From NCBI RefSeq assembly GCF_004363805.1, contig NZ_SNZP01000006.1:62001-126000 (forward strand): a stretch of DNA of 64,000 nt. Direction: 5' to 3'. Below are positions 1 through 8,008 of this stretch, in pieces. The notes below the pieces were generated by a model. The model made no database searches and was not told the origin of the DNA. It saw nothing but the letters and a program-made list of their open reading frames with translations. The first letter of the stretch is position 1, and the number at the start of each line of letters is the position of its first letter. The DNA is from Paludibacterium purpuratum (lineage in GTDB: Bacteria > Pseudomonadota > Gammaproteobacteria > Burkholderiales > Chromobacteriaceae). The position numbers and the translations under genes were made by a program.

Positions 1-113
1 GGCTGCGGCTGCGGCCGGGCGGTCATCGGACCCTGCACCAGCGGCGGATCCTGAAAAGCACAGCCAGCCAACAACACCGACAAGCACAAAGCCCCTAAAC
101 GACTGATTTTCAT
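1..113 (-). CDS. flgH: FlgH, flagellar L-ring lipoprotein (N-terminal part, cut by window start)
   Basis: Only the first 37 codons are inside the window. The peptide begins MKISRLGALCLSVLLAGC, a lipoprotein signal with a clear LAGC lipobox, followed by a PPLVQGPMTARPQPQP stretch typical of the proline-rich N-terminus of FlgH. FlgH forms the outer-membrane L ring around the flagellar rod. It follows flgG by 22 nt in the same direction and is the seventh gene of flgBCDEFGH. The ATG is preceded by a GGAGGGGAG-like ribosome site. Confidence 0.85.
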   Translation of the reverse strand, partial: MKISRLGALCLSVLLAGCAFQDPPLVQGPMTARPQPQ

Positions 114-135
114 CTCCCCTCCGTTAGGGTCGCTA

Positions 136-918
136 TTACATCTGCGTCAGACGCTGCAGCATCTGATCGGAAGTGGTAATCGCCTTGGAATTCATTTCGA
201 ACGACCGCTGCGCGGTAATCATGTCGACCAGTTCCTGCGTCACGTTGACGTTGGAGGCCTCCAGGAAAGCCTGTTTGATCTGGCCACGGTCGTCGGTGCC
301 GGGGTTCCCGGTCTGCGGATCGCCGGAGGCCGCGGTCTGCGAATAGAGATTCTCGCCCAGGCTTTGCAAGCCTTGTGGATTGATGAAGGTACTGGTCTGA
401 ATCTGGCCGGCGGTCTGCGGCGTGGTACTGCCGGTCACGTAATATTGCACCACCCCGGATAACGACACTGTGATACTGGTCGCCGTGGCCGGAATATTGA
501 TATTCGGGTTAAGTTGATACCCCTGCGGCGTTACCATATTGCCGTTATTGTCTCGGCGGAATTCGCCGTTTCGGGTATAGGCGGTCGAGCCGTCCGGCAT
601 GGTGATATCGAAGAAACCGTCGCCGGAAATCGCCAGGCTATAGGAGTTGGTCGAGCTGGTCAGCGTCCCCTGGGTGTGGTCGCGCGAAGTCGACACCGCG
701 GCGGCACCGGTACCGACCAACAAACCGGTCGGCGTGTTCGAACCGTTCGGCAACTGCGCACCCGGCTGACGTAGCGTCTGATAGTACAGATCCTCGAACT
801 CGGCCACCGAACGCTTGAAACCGACGGTATTGACGTTGGCCAGGTTGTTGGAGATCACGTCCAGCTTGAATTGGCTGGCATCCATGCCGGTTTTGGCGAT
901 ATACAGCGAGCGCATCAT
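136..918 (-). CDS. flgG: FlgG, flagellar distal rod protein
   Basis: 260 residues, the usual FlgG length. The N-terminus carries the conserved rod/hook helix with LDVISNNLANVNTVGFKR (about residues 19-36), and the C-terminus has the matching helix NVNVTQELVDMITAQRSFE ending in DQMLQRLTQM. Both ends pair as coiled coils in the rod. FlgG builds the distal rod that crosses the periplasm and passes through the P and L rings. It lies 27 nt after flgF and just before flgH. No signal peptide is seen, as expected for a substrate of the flagellar type III export system. The start could be either of two adjacent ATG codons. Confidence 0.95.
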   Translation of the reverse strand: MMRSLYIAKTGMDASQFKLDVISNNLANVNTVGFKRSVAEFEDLYYQTLRQPGAQLPNGSNTPTGLLVGTGAAAVSTSRDHTQGTLTSSTNSYSLAISGDGFFDITMPDGSTAYTRNGEFRRDNNGNMVTPQGYQLNPNINIPATATSITVSLSGVVQYYVTGSTTPQTAGQIQTSTFINPQGLQSLGENLYSQTAASGDPQTGNPGTDDRGQIKQAFLEASNVNVTQELVDMITAQRSFEMNSKAITTSDQMLQRLTQM

Positions 919-945
919 AGCGTCGGTTCCTTATTCTTATCCGGT

Positions 946-1686
946 TTAGCTCATCGAGAGCAGCTGGGTCGCCTGCTGATCGTTCTGCTCGGCAGTCGTC
1001 ATCAGCTTGACATTCATTTCAAACATGCGGCCGTGCGAAATCATCTGCACCAGGCTGTCGACCGCGTTGACATTACTGGCCTCCAGCGAGCCGACAACGA
1101 CTTTGACGTTCTGGTCGGCCTGCGGCGTCGAGCCGTCGTTCATGCGGAACAGTCCGTCCTCGCCCTTGTACATCGTGCGCTCGCCGGGATTGACCAGCTT
1201 GATCTGGCCCAGCGTCTGCGGCGTCGGATTGCTTTCGCCCAACGGGATCGCCACCACCGAGCCGTCGGTCATGATCTGAACCTTGCTCGCCGCCGGCGCC
1301 ACGATCGGGCCGCCATCGCCCAGAATCGGCAGGCCGCTGCGGGTACGCAGCGTGCCGGCGTTGTCGATCACATAGCCGCCCGCCCGGGAATAGGCCTCGG
1401 TGCCGTCCGGCGCCTGTACCGCGAAAAAGCCCGGCGTACCCAGCGCGAAGTCGTTCTGGTTGCCGGTTTGCTGCAAGGCGCCCTGCGTCATGTCGGTGCC
1501 GACGGTATTGTCGACCACGTAGGTTCGCGTCGGCGCGCCGTCGCCGATCACCGGCAACGCGCGGAACGAAACCTGTTCGGCCTTGAAGCCGTTGGTGTTG
1601 ACGTTGGCGAGGTTGTTCGAGGTGGTCGCTTGCTGCCATTCGACATGCTTCGCGCCATTCATCGCCAAAAACAGCATCCGGTCCAT
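946..1686 (-). CDS. flgF: FlgF, flagellar proximal rod protein
   Basis: 246 residues, matching the FlgF family. The N-terminal rod motif is ATTSNNLANVNTNGFKAEQ (about residues 20-38). The C-terminus has SNVNAVDSLVQMISHGRMFE and ends TQLLSMS. FlgF is one of the axial rod proteins (FlgB, FlgC, FlgF, FlgG) exported by the flagellar apparatus. It lies between flgE and flgG with a 25-nt gap on the flgE side, consistent with one operon. FlgF and FlgG are paralogues; the order E-F-G and the N-terminal MDRMLFLAMNG sequence assign this one to FlgF. Confidence 0.94.
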   Translation of the reverse strand: MDRMLFLAMNGAKHVEWQQATTSNNLANVNTNGFKAEQVSFRALPVIGDGAPTRTYVVDNTVGTDMTQGALQQTGNQNDFALGTPGFFAVQAPDGTEAYSRAGGYVIDNAGTLRTRSGLPILGDGGPIVAPAASKVQIMTDGSVVAIPLGESNPTPQTLGQIKLVNPGERTMYKGEDGLFRMNDGSTPQADQNVKVVVGSLEASNVNAVDSLVQMISHGRMFEMNVKLMTTAEQNDQQATQLLSMS

Positions 1687-1711
1687 GGGTCAGGGCTTTC
1701 CTATCGCAGTC

Positions 1712-2965
1712 TTACAGGTTCACCAGGGTCTGCTGGATCGTGTCTTCGGCCTTGATGGTCTGCGCATTGGCCTGGTAGTAGCGCTGCGCGGTAATCAAGT
1801 TGACCAGTTCGGTGGTCAAGTCGACGTTCGACGCCTCCAGTGCGGAATCGCGCAGCGTGCCGGCGGTGCCGGAACCCGGTGCGTTCACCTGCGCCGGGCC
1901 GGACGAGAACGTCTGCTGCCAGCGGTTGTTACCCAGCGGCTGCAAGCCCTGCTGGTTGGTGAAGTTCGCCAGCGCGATCTGGCCGATGGTCTTGGTCTGG
2001 CCGTTGGTATAAGTCGCCTGCATGATGCCGGTGCTGTCGATGTTGATCGACGCCACGGTACCCGCCGCATAACCGTCGTTGGTCAGCGAGGTCGTGCCCG
2101 CGGTCTGACCGTATTGGGTCGACCCGGTGTAATTGAGCGTGAACGCGATCGGCGAAGCGGAACCGGTCGGCGACGCCGGCGTAAAAGAAACCGCTAACGG
2201 CTGAGCCGCGGTGGTCGCGGCATCGAGCGCACCGGAGGTATTGAAGCCGATGCTATAAGACGGCGTGGCGGTCGCCGAACCGTCCACGTAGGTATAGGCG
2301 GTCCAGGGGGTGCCGGCGGCGGTCGGCGTACCCTTGACGTAGTAGATGGTCAGATTGTGCGCATTGCCCAGGCTGTCGTAGACCGCGGTCGAGTTCGACC
2401 AGTTGTACGAGGCCGGTACGGTCGGATTGAATGCCACGGCCGGCGGCGTGCTGCGCGAATCGAGGTTGACCCCCATGGCGATCTTGGTGGTCTTGTTCGG
2501 CGCGATCAGCGCGGTCTGCAGTTGCAAGTCGCCGGTCGCCCCCTGAGTCACCGTGCCATTGTTCGCCACCCAGCCCTGCAGGCGATCGGCGCCGTTGACG
2601 ATATAACCCTGGTTGTCCACCTGGAACTCGCCGTTACGGGTGTACTCCAGCGTACCGGTGCTGGTACCGCTGGTCGAAGCCCCGGTCTTGACCATGAAGA
2701 AGCCATTGTTGTTGATGGCGATATCCAGGTTGTTGTTGGTGGTGGTGATGTTGCCCTGGGTCATCTGCTGCGCCACATCCAGCGTTTGCACGCCGATACC
2801 GGCCTGGGTGGCGGAAACGCCGTAGAAGCTGTTGGCGTACATGTCGCCGAACTCGGCGCGCGAGCCCTTGAAACCCACCGTGCTGGCGTTGGCGATGTTG
2901 TTGCCAATCACGTCCAGCTGCTTGGAGGCGGCATTCAGACCGCTCAGACCTTGTTGGAAACCCAT
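1712..2965 (-). CDS. flgE: FlgE, flagellar hook protein
   Basis: 417 residues, in the normal FlgE range. The N-terminal D0 region has QLDVIGNNIANASTVGFKGS (about residues 17-36) and the C-terminal D0 region has ASNVDLTTELVNLITAQRYY followed by TIKAEDTIQQTLVNL. The middle (about 150-330) is rich in Thr, Ser, Ala and Gly, typical of the variable exposed hook domains. FlgE polymerises into the hook joining rod and filament. It follows flgD by 33 nt. Export is by the flagellar type III pathway. Confidence 0.95.
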   Translation of the reverse strand: MGFQQGLSGLNAASKQLDVIGNNIANASTVGFKGSRAEFGDMYANSFYGVSATQAGIGVQTLDVAQQMTQGNITTTNNNLDIAINNNGFFMVKTGASTSGTSTGTLEYTRNGEFQVDNQGYIVNGADRLQGWVANNGTVTQGATGDLQLQTALIAPNKTTKIAMGVNLDSRSTPPAVAFNPTVPASYNWSNSTAVYDSLGNAHNLTIYYVKGTPTAAGTPWTAYTYVDGSATATPSYSIGFNTSGALDAATTAAQPLAVSFTPASPTGSASPIAFTLNYTGSTQYGQTAGTTSLTNDGYAAGTVASINIDSTGIMQATYTNGQTKTIGQIALANFTNQQGLQPLGNNRWQQTFSSGPAQVNAPGSGTAGTLRDSALEASNVDLTTELVNLITAQRYYQANAQTIKAEDTIQQTLVNL

Positions 2966-2998
2966 GTTGTTACTCCGATCTCTATACCGTCATCTCAA

Positions 2999-3739
2999 TC
3001 AGGAAATCTGCGCCACGTCGGACATCTGCACTGTCTTGCCGTCGTTGAGCACCAGTTGCGGCGCGCCGCCGCTGGTGAAGCTGACCGCGGCGATGGTTTT
3101 GTAGTTGTAGGCCGTCGCCTTGACGCTCTGCGCTGCGGTGGTGCCGGGATTGCTTGCCGTGGCGACGAAGGAGTAATTACCGGCCGGCAGAATATTGCCT
3201 TGCGCATCCTTGCCGTCCCAGGCAAAGCTATTCATACCGGCTTGCGGGTTCTTCACATCGATCGTCCGCACCGTATTGCCGTTGGCATCCTGCACCGCGA
3301 CGGTCAGTTGCTGCGCCGAACCGGCCAGCGACACCGCGCCCATGGTTTTGTTGCCGGTGGTATTGCCATCCCAGCCCATGGTATTGCCGGCCACCAGCGC
3401 CGAATGCCCGACCGTGGTCGAAGCGATCAACGACTGCGACGCCATCTGCGACTGCAGCATCGACTGCATGGTGGTATTGAGATTCGACATGCTGGTCACC
3501 TGGCTGATTTGCGCCATCTGGCTGGTGATCTCGCTGTTCTGCATCGGATTCATCGGGTCCTGCGCCTGCAGCTGGGTCGTCAGCAACTTCAAGAAGCGAT
3601 CCTGGATAGCCTGAGCACTGGTCGGATCGACCGTGCTGCCGCTAGAGGAAGAGCCGGACGAACCGGACGAACCGGTATTGCCGTTCAGAACCGCGTACGG
3701 GTTGGAGTTATTGTTTTGATTGGTGGACGGGACAGTCAT
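2999..3739 (-). CDS. flgD: FlgD, hook-capping (scaffold) protein
   Basis: 246 residues. The N-terminus is a Ser/Gly/Asn-rich linker, then the conserved FlgD block DRFLKLLTTQLQAQDPMNPM (about residues 47-66) and SEITSQMAQISQVTSMSNLN. The C-terminal half carries the FlgD Tudor/Ig-like region, including SFAWDGKDAQGNILPAGNYS (about 169-188). FlgD caps the growing hook and is discarded when FlgE assembly ends. It sits between flgC (18 nt upstream) and flgE. The serine/glycine repeat near residues 22-33 is a low-complexity linker. Confidence 0.94.
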   Translation of the reverse strand: MTVPSTNQNNNSNPYAVLNGNTGSSGSSGSSSSGSTVDPTSAQAIQDRFLKLLTTQLQAQDPMNPMQNSEITSQMAQISQVTSMSNLNTTMQSMLQSQMASQSLIASTTVGHSALVAGNTMGWDGNTTGNKTMGAVSLAGSAQQLTVAVQDANGNTVRTIDVKNPQAGMNSFAWDGKDAQGNILPAGNYSFVATASNPGTTAAQSVKATAYNYKTIAAVSFTSGGAPQLVLNDGKTVQMSDVAQIS

Positions 3740-3757
3740 GATGGCTTCCTTTCAGAA

Positions 3758-4168
3758 TCACTGGCCAAGCTGCAGGGTCTTCTGCATCAGGGTCTTGGCG
3801 GTGTTCATCACTTCAACGTTGGTCTGATAAGAGCGCGAAGCCGAGATCATGTCGGCCATCTCTTCCACCGGATTGACGTTGGGCATATTGACGTAACCGC
3901 GGGCATCCGCCAGCGGATTGGCCGGATCGTATTTCAGAATCGGCGGGCTTTGATCTTCCACCACCGAAGTCACGCGCACCCCGGCGACTTTCGGATCCGT
4001 AGCCGTAACCGGAATGGCGGTAAACACCACGTGCCGACCGCGATAAGGCTGACCGGTCGAGCTGGTGGCGCTCTCTGCATTGGCGATGTTGCTCGCCACC
4101 ACCGACAGACGCATCGATTGCGCCGTCAGCGCCGAGCCGGAGATAGAGAACACATTGGACAGTGACAT
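3758..4168 (-). CDS. flgC: FlgC, flagellar proximal rod protein
   Basis: 136 residues from the chosen [23 protein letters not shown]. This start has a GAAGGA ribosome site 9 nt upstream; a TTG nine bases further upstream would overlap the flgB stop and lacks a site. The rod motif is [16 protein letters not shown] (about residues 21-36), and the C-terminus is [20 protein letters not shown]. FlgC is one of the first axial components of the rod. It follows flgB by 5 nt, suggesting translational coupling. Confidence 0.94.
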   Translation of the reverse strand: MSLSNVFSISGSALTAQSMRLSVVASNIANAESATSSTGQPYRGRHVVFTAIPVTATDPKVAGVRVTSVVEDQSPPILKYDPANPLADARGYVNMPNVNPVEEMADMISASRSYQTNVEVMNTAKTLMQKTLQLGQ

Positions 4169-4173
4169 GGCGA

Positions 4174-4584
4174 TCAATCCTTCAAGGCCGAATTCAGCAG
4201 CGAAATACGATGATTCAGAAAGGTCAGCGTCGATTGGTACTGCAAGGCGTTATCCATAAAGGCGCCACGCTCCAGATCCATATCGACGGTGTTGCCGTCG
4301 ACGCTCGGCTGTACCGCACCCCGGTATTGCAGCGGCACCGCGCCGTTGCCATCGCCCGGATTGGTACTGAAATGCCGAGGATTGGTCGCCATCAGCGCCA
4401 GCTCCTTGCCGCTACCATTACCACTCATCTGCGACTTCATCGCCGACGCGAAATCGAAATCGACCGCCTTGTAATAAGGCGTTTCGGCGTTGGCCATATT
4501 GCCGGCCAGCACCTCAGTGCGATAAGCCCGCAGATTCAATGCGCGCTGGTCGAACTTGAAATCGTTGGCGAGTTTGTCGAGCAT
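4174..4584 (-). CDS. flgB: FlgB, flagellar basal-body rod protein, first gene of the operon
   Basis: 136 residues starting [20 protein letters not shown], with the rod motif [19 protein letters not shown] further on. A longer in-frame reading up to 4788 exists, but its first 68 residues are not FlgB-like. The ATG at 4584 has a strong GGAGGG ribosome site 4 nt upstream. FlgB forms the base of the rod. A sigma-54-type promoter lies 27-42 nt upstream, giving a leader of roughly 15 nt. Confidence 0.94.
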   Translation of the reverse strand: MLDKLANDFKFDQRALNLRAYRTEVLAGNMANAETPYYKAVDFDFASAMKSQMSGNGSGKELALMATNPRHFSTNPGDGNGAVPLQYRGAVQPSVDGNTVDMDLERGAFMDNALQYQSTLTFLNHRISLLNSALKD

Positions 4585-4610
4585 GCTTCCCTCCTGAGTC
4601 CCCAACAATA

Positions 4611-4626
4611 AGCACATACCGTGCCA
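4611..4626 (-). promoter_or_regulatory. Sigma-54 (-24/-12) promoter of the flgB operon
   Basis: On the minus strand the bases read TGGCACGGTATGTGCT. Against the sigma-54 consensus TGGCACG-N4-TTGCW this has a perfect -24 block, correct spacing and one mismatch in the -12 block (GTGCT for TTGCT). It lies 27-42 nt before the flgB start, so transcription would begin about 15 nt before the gene. Rod/hook operons driven by RpoN with an FlrC/FleR-type activator are well known in polar-flagellated proteobacteria; no activator gene is in this window. Confidence 0.8.
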
Positions 4627-4699
4627 GCAAATAAATACCCAATAACATACTGTTTTCAAATAAAAACCCAAAGATACCTCATCCGACAATCGACAAACG

Positions 4700-4739
4700 G
4701 CAAAGCGGGCGGCAAGTTTTGCCGCCCGCTTTGCTTTTT
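4700..4739 (+). terminator. Rho-independent terminator, plus-strand, with no plus-strand gene before it
   Basis: A perfect 16-bp stem (GCAAAGCGGGCGGCAA and its complement) with a 3-nt loop is followed by TTTTT on the plus strand. On the minus strand no T-run follows the stem, so it acts in one direction. The nearest upstream genes are all on the minus strand, so there is no obvious transcript for it to end. It may stop antisense transcription coming out of the flg operon or end a short RNA started near the flgB promoter, and it keeps read-through out of kup. Confidence 0.75.
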
Positions 4740-4874
4740 CCTCCGCCGTCGGTGCCGCCACAAAAAACCCGTCGAGCGCATAGCGCAACCGAATAAAACG
4801 CGGCTATCATCCAAACAGAACCATAAACGCCGCTGCCGCCATTCGGCCCAAGGCAACAGGACGGGGACCATTCT

Positions 4875-6788
4875 GTGTCATCGCATCGCAAACTCGCCAT
4901 GACGACACTGGGCGCCATCGGCATTGTCTACGGGGACATCGGCACCTCGCCGCTGTACGCGCTCAACCAAATCTTTCACGGCCCGGCCCGACTAACGCCG
5001 GATCACGCCACCGTGCTTGGCGGCATATCGCTCGTCATCTGGTCGCTGATCGTCATTGTGGCGATCAAGTACGCACTACTGGTACTGCGCGCCGACAACG
5101 ATGGCGAGGGCGGGCTGTTCGCGCTCTACGCCCTCATGTCGGGCGAAACGCGCAAACACAATAGCCGCGCATTGCTGTTGTCGCTGATCATGGGCGCGGG
5201 TCTGTTGTTCGGCGACGGCATCATCACCCCGGCCATCAGCGTGCTCTCGGCCGTGGAGGGCCTCTCGGTCGCCACACCCAGCACCGCGCCGTTCATCCTG
5301 CCGATCGCGGTGCTGCTGCTGACCGCGCTATTTGCCTTACAGGCGCGCGGCACCAGCAGCGTCGGCAGAATTTTCGGCCCCGTACTGATTATCTGGTTTC
5401 TGGCCATCGCCTTTTTCGGCCTACGCCAGATCCTGGCCGCGCCACAAATACTGCAGGCGTTCAACCCCATCTGGGCAATACGGTTTCTGATCGGGGGCAA
5501 TCTGTACGGCGACCTGTTGACGCTCGGGGCCGTCATGTTGTGCGTCACCGGCGGCGAGGCGATGTACGCCGACCTGGGACACTTCGGCGCGCGGCCGATC
5601 CGGCTTGGCTGGTTCGTGCTGGTTTTCCCGTCGCTGATATGCAACTACCTCGGTCAAGGGGCATTCCAACTGACGCACCCGGTCGTCGCCGGCAACAACC
5701 TGTTCTACGGCATGGTGCCGCGCGCCGCGCTCTACCCGATGGTGATATTGGCCACCCTCGCCACCATCATCGCCTCGCAATCGCTGATCTCGGGTGCGTT
5801 CTCGCTCATGACCCAAGCCGTGCGACTCGGCTTGTTTCCCCGTCTGCACATCGTGCACACCCATGCGGAGCACACGGGGCAGACCTACATCGGCTTCATC
5901 AACTGGTCGCTCTATCTCGGCTGCATCGTCCTGGCCGTTTCTTTCGGTTCGAGCAACCATCTGGCCGCCGCCTACGGCTTGGCGGTGTCCGGCGTGATGG
6001 TCATCACCTCGCTGGCGATGTACCCGGTGGCGCGCGAGCACTGGCAGTGGTCGGCACGCCGCGCAGCGCTGGTTTGGTGGCCGCTGACCGCGTTCAACGG
6101 CACTTTCCTGGCCGCCAGTTCGCTCAAATTCCTGGAGGGCGGTTACGTGCCGGTCAGTATCGGCCTGGTGGTCTTCGTCATCATGGCCACTTGGCAATGG
6201 GGACGTCAGGCCACCTCGGCCGCCTACACGCGCAAGCAAACCATGAACATCACCGAGCTGATCGAACTACATCGCGGCAGCGAACACTTCGTCGAGCGCA
6301 ACGCCATCTTGATGATTCCGCGCGCACCGCATAAACCACACGACCATACGCCGGCACTGCTGCAGTTGATCTGGAATCGCTATGGCGTCCTACCGCGCAA
6401 TCTGATTTTCGTCACCGTCAATCATCAGAAAACGCCCTATGTGCACGGCAATCGCTACAAGATCACGGTCTTCGAGCAAACGCCCGGCCGCGGCAGTATC
6501 CTGAGCGTGAATGTCAGCTTCGGCTTCATGGAAGAACCCAACGTGGAGAACTTGTTGGAGGAAATGGCCCAGCTAAAAGAAATCGCCCTGCCGACCGACC
6601 GCCGGCGCTGGATCGTGCACGTCGCGCACGAAAACCTGTTCCCCTCGCGCGCCATGGGCGGCGTCAAGCGGCTGCGGTTGCGGCTATTCCAGTTCTTGCG
6701 CACCGTATCGCAACCCACTTATTACTACTATGGCATGGGCGTCTACGTGCAATTGTCGGCCGAGATCATGCCGGTACACGTCCGTTAG
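4875..6788 (+). CDS. kup: Kup, low-affinity potassium uptake transporter
   Basis: 637 residues, the normal Kup length. The N-terminus has GAIGIVYGDIGTSPLYAL (about residues 13-30), the signature of the KUP/HAK/KT family. About twelve hydrophobic segments fill residues 15-450, with GLLFGDGIITPAISVLSAVE (about 109-128) conserved, and a soluble C-terminal domain follows. Kup imports K+ with protons across the inner membrane. The start is GTG with a GGACGGGGA ribosome site; an internal ATG eight codons later is the alternative. The gene stands alone after the orphan terminator; lysR begins 9 nt after its stop. Confidence 0.95.
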   Translation: MSSHRKLAMTTLGAIGIVYGDIGTSPLYALNQIFHGPARLTPDHATVLGGISLVIWSLIVIVAIKYALLVLRADNDGEGGLFALYALMSGETRKHNSRALLLSLIMGAGLLFGDGIITPAISVLSAVEGLSVATPSTAPFILPIAVLLLTALFALQARGTSSVGRIFGPVLIIWFLAIAFFGLRQILAAPQILQAFNPIWAIRFLIGGNLYGDLLTLGAVMLCVTGGEAMYADLGHFGARPIRLGWFVLVFPSLICNYLGQGAFQLTHPVVAGNNLFYGMVPRAALYPMVILATLATIIASQSLISGAFSLMTQAVRLGLFPRLHIVHTHAEHTGQTYIGFINWSLYLGCIVLAVSFGSSNHLAAAYGLAVSGVMVITSLAMYPVAREHWQWSARRAALVWWPLTAFNGTFLAASSLKFLEGGYVPVSIGLVVFVIMATWQWGRQATSAAYTRKQTMNITELIELHRGSEHFVERNAILMIPRAPHKPHDHTPALLQLIWNRYGVLPRNLIFVTVNHQKTPYVHGNRYKITVFEQTPGRGSILSVNVSFGFMEEPNVENLLEEMAQLKEIALPTDRRRWIVHVAHENLFPSRAMGGVKRLRLRLFQFLRTVSQPTYYYYGMGVYVQLSAEIMPVHVR

Positions 6789-6797
6789 CCCCCAACC

Positions 6798-7703
6798 ATG
6801 GCGCTCTCTCTAAAAAACATCCGTTACTTCATCGCCGTGGCCGAGGCCGAGTCGATCACCGGCGCGGCGCATGAGCTCAACGTCTCGCAATCGGTGCTGA
6901 CCGAAGCCATCAAGGCCTTGGAAACCGATTTGGCCGCCTCGCTGTTTCAGCGCCACGCCCGCGGCATGGTGCTGACCCACGCCGGCCACCAGTTCCTCAG
7001 CCATGCCCACCAGATCCTCGGCTGCGTGCGCAACGCCCAGCAAGCCCTGTCCGCCCGTCCCGACACCATGACCGGCGAATTGAATATCGGCGTCACCAGC
7101 CTGGTCACCGGCTATTTTCTGCCCTACTTGCTCGGCCGCTACCGCCGCACTTTTCCCAAGGTGAACATCAAGGTCTTCGAGGATCAGCGCGACTATATCG
7201 AGCACTTGCTGGTCAATGGCGAGTTGGACGCGGCCGTGCTGATCGTGTCCAACCTGCAAAACCGCCAGGCCATCGAATCCGAGGCGCTGATGGCCTCGCC
7301 GTACCGGCTGTGGCTTCCCACCCACCACCCCCTGCTGGAGCTCGGCTCGATTTCGATCGATGAAATGGCCAACGAACCGCTGGTCATGCTGCGGCTCGAT
7401 GAATTGGAAGACAGCATCAGCTCCTCGTGGCGCCAGGCCGGGCACCGTCCCAATGTGGTGCTGCGCACCGAATCGGTCGAAGGCGCGCGCAGCCTGGTGG
7501 CCAGCGGCGAAGGGCTGGCCATCCTGCCCGACATGCTCTATCGTCCCTGGTCGTTGGACGGCGACCGGCTGGAAGTGCGCAGCCTGCAAGAATCCATGCC
7601 CTCGCTACAGGTGGGCATCGCCTGGCGACGCGGCTCCACCCTGTCCGAGGCCACGCGCAATTTTCTGCTGATTGCGCGCGAGCACAGCCGCGGTCGCGGT
7701 TGA
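6798..7703 (+). CDS. LysR-family transcriptional regulator
   Basis: 301 residues. An N-terminal winged helix-turn-helix (residues 1-60: SLKNIRYFIAVAEAESITGA then HELNVSQSVLTEAIKALE) is followed by a periplasmic-binding-like effector domain starting near ELNIGVTSLVTGYFLPYLL (about residue 94). It lies upstream of and in line with the polyamine importer genes, separated by 305 nt. Its target could be that cluster, but most LysR proteins are transcribed away from their target, so this is only a guess. In E. coli the equivalent cluster is preceded by a MocR-type regulator (ydcR), so the regulator here is different. Confidence 0.88.
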   Translation: MALSLKNIRYFIAVAEAESITGAAHELNVSQSVLTEAIKALETDLAASLFQRHARGMVLTHAGHQFLSHAHQILGCVRNAQQALSARPDTMTGELNIGVTSLVTGYFLPYLLGRYRRTFPKVNIKVFEDQRDYIEHLLVNGELDAAVLIVSNLQNRQAIESEALMASPYRLWLPTHHPLLELGSISIDEMANEPLVMLRLDELEDSISSSWRQAGHRPNVVLRTESVEGARSLVASGEGLAILPDMLYRPWSLDGDRLEVRSLQESMPSLQVGIAWRRGSTLSEATRNFLLIAREHSRGRG

Positions 7704-8008
7704 AACGCCGCTCAAGCCATCTGTTTTTCCAAATACACACCAACATCATTCGGCAAATCAGAACGATATATCGCGCTCGACGACCGCAACCTGTGCGGCA
7801 CACGCCCATCTCTCCTCCCTCGACGCCCTTGGCCGAAGGTTCGCCGGCGACCGCCCTGTGAATTCGAAAAAAGCGAACGACTCGATAGGCTCATTGCATT
7901 AGCTCGTTCTATCCACCTTGCATATGATGCTATAGGCATAGGCCAACATAGATCGGCCACGCTTTTGCATGTCGATTCGCTCTATATCGTGAGACACAGG
8001 AGAGAAAC
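7704..8008. other. Intergenic region upstream of the polyamine importer
   Basis: 305 nt without a credible gene. It must hold the promoter of the ydcS-like gene, which has an AGGAGAGAA ribosome site directly before its ATG. The last 100 nt are AT-richer and contain TATGAT and TATAGG near 7920-7935 that could be -10 elements, but no well-spaced -35 is visible. Short overlapping reading frames here show no family resemblance. Confidence 0.4.

Noticed and set aside
2357-4165. A 602-codon open frame on the plus strand over flgE, flgD and flgC
   Set aside because: It lies opposite well-identified flagellar genes, its composition is His/Arg/Gly-rich as expected for a GC-skew shadow, and no ribosome site or family fits.
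4585-4788. N-terminal extension of FlgB by 68 codons
   Set aside because: The extension is not FlgB-like, crosses the terminator hairpin and the sigma-54 promoter, and the inner ATG has a strong ribosome site.
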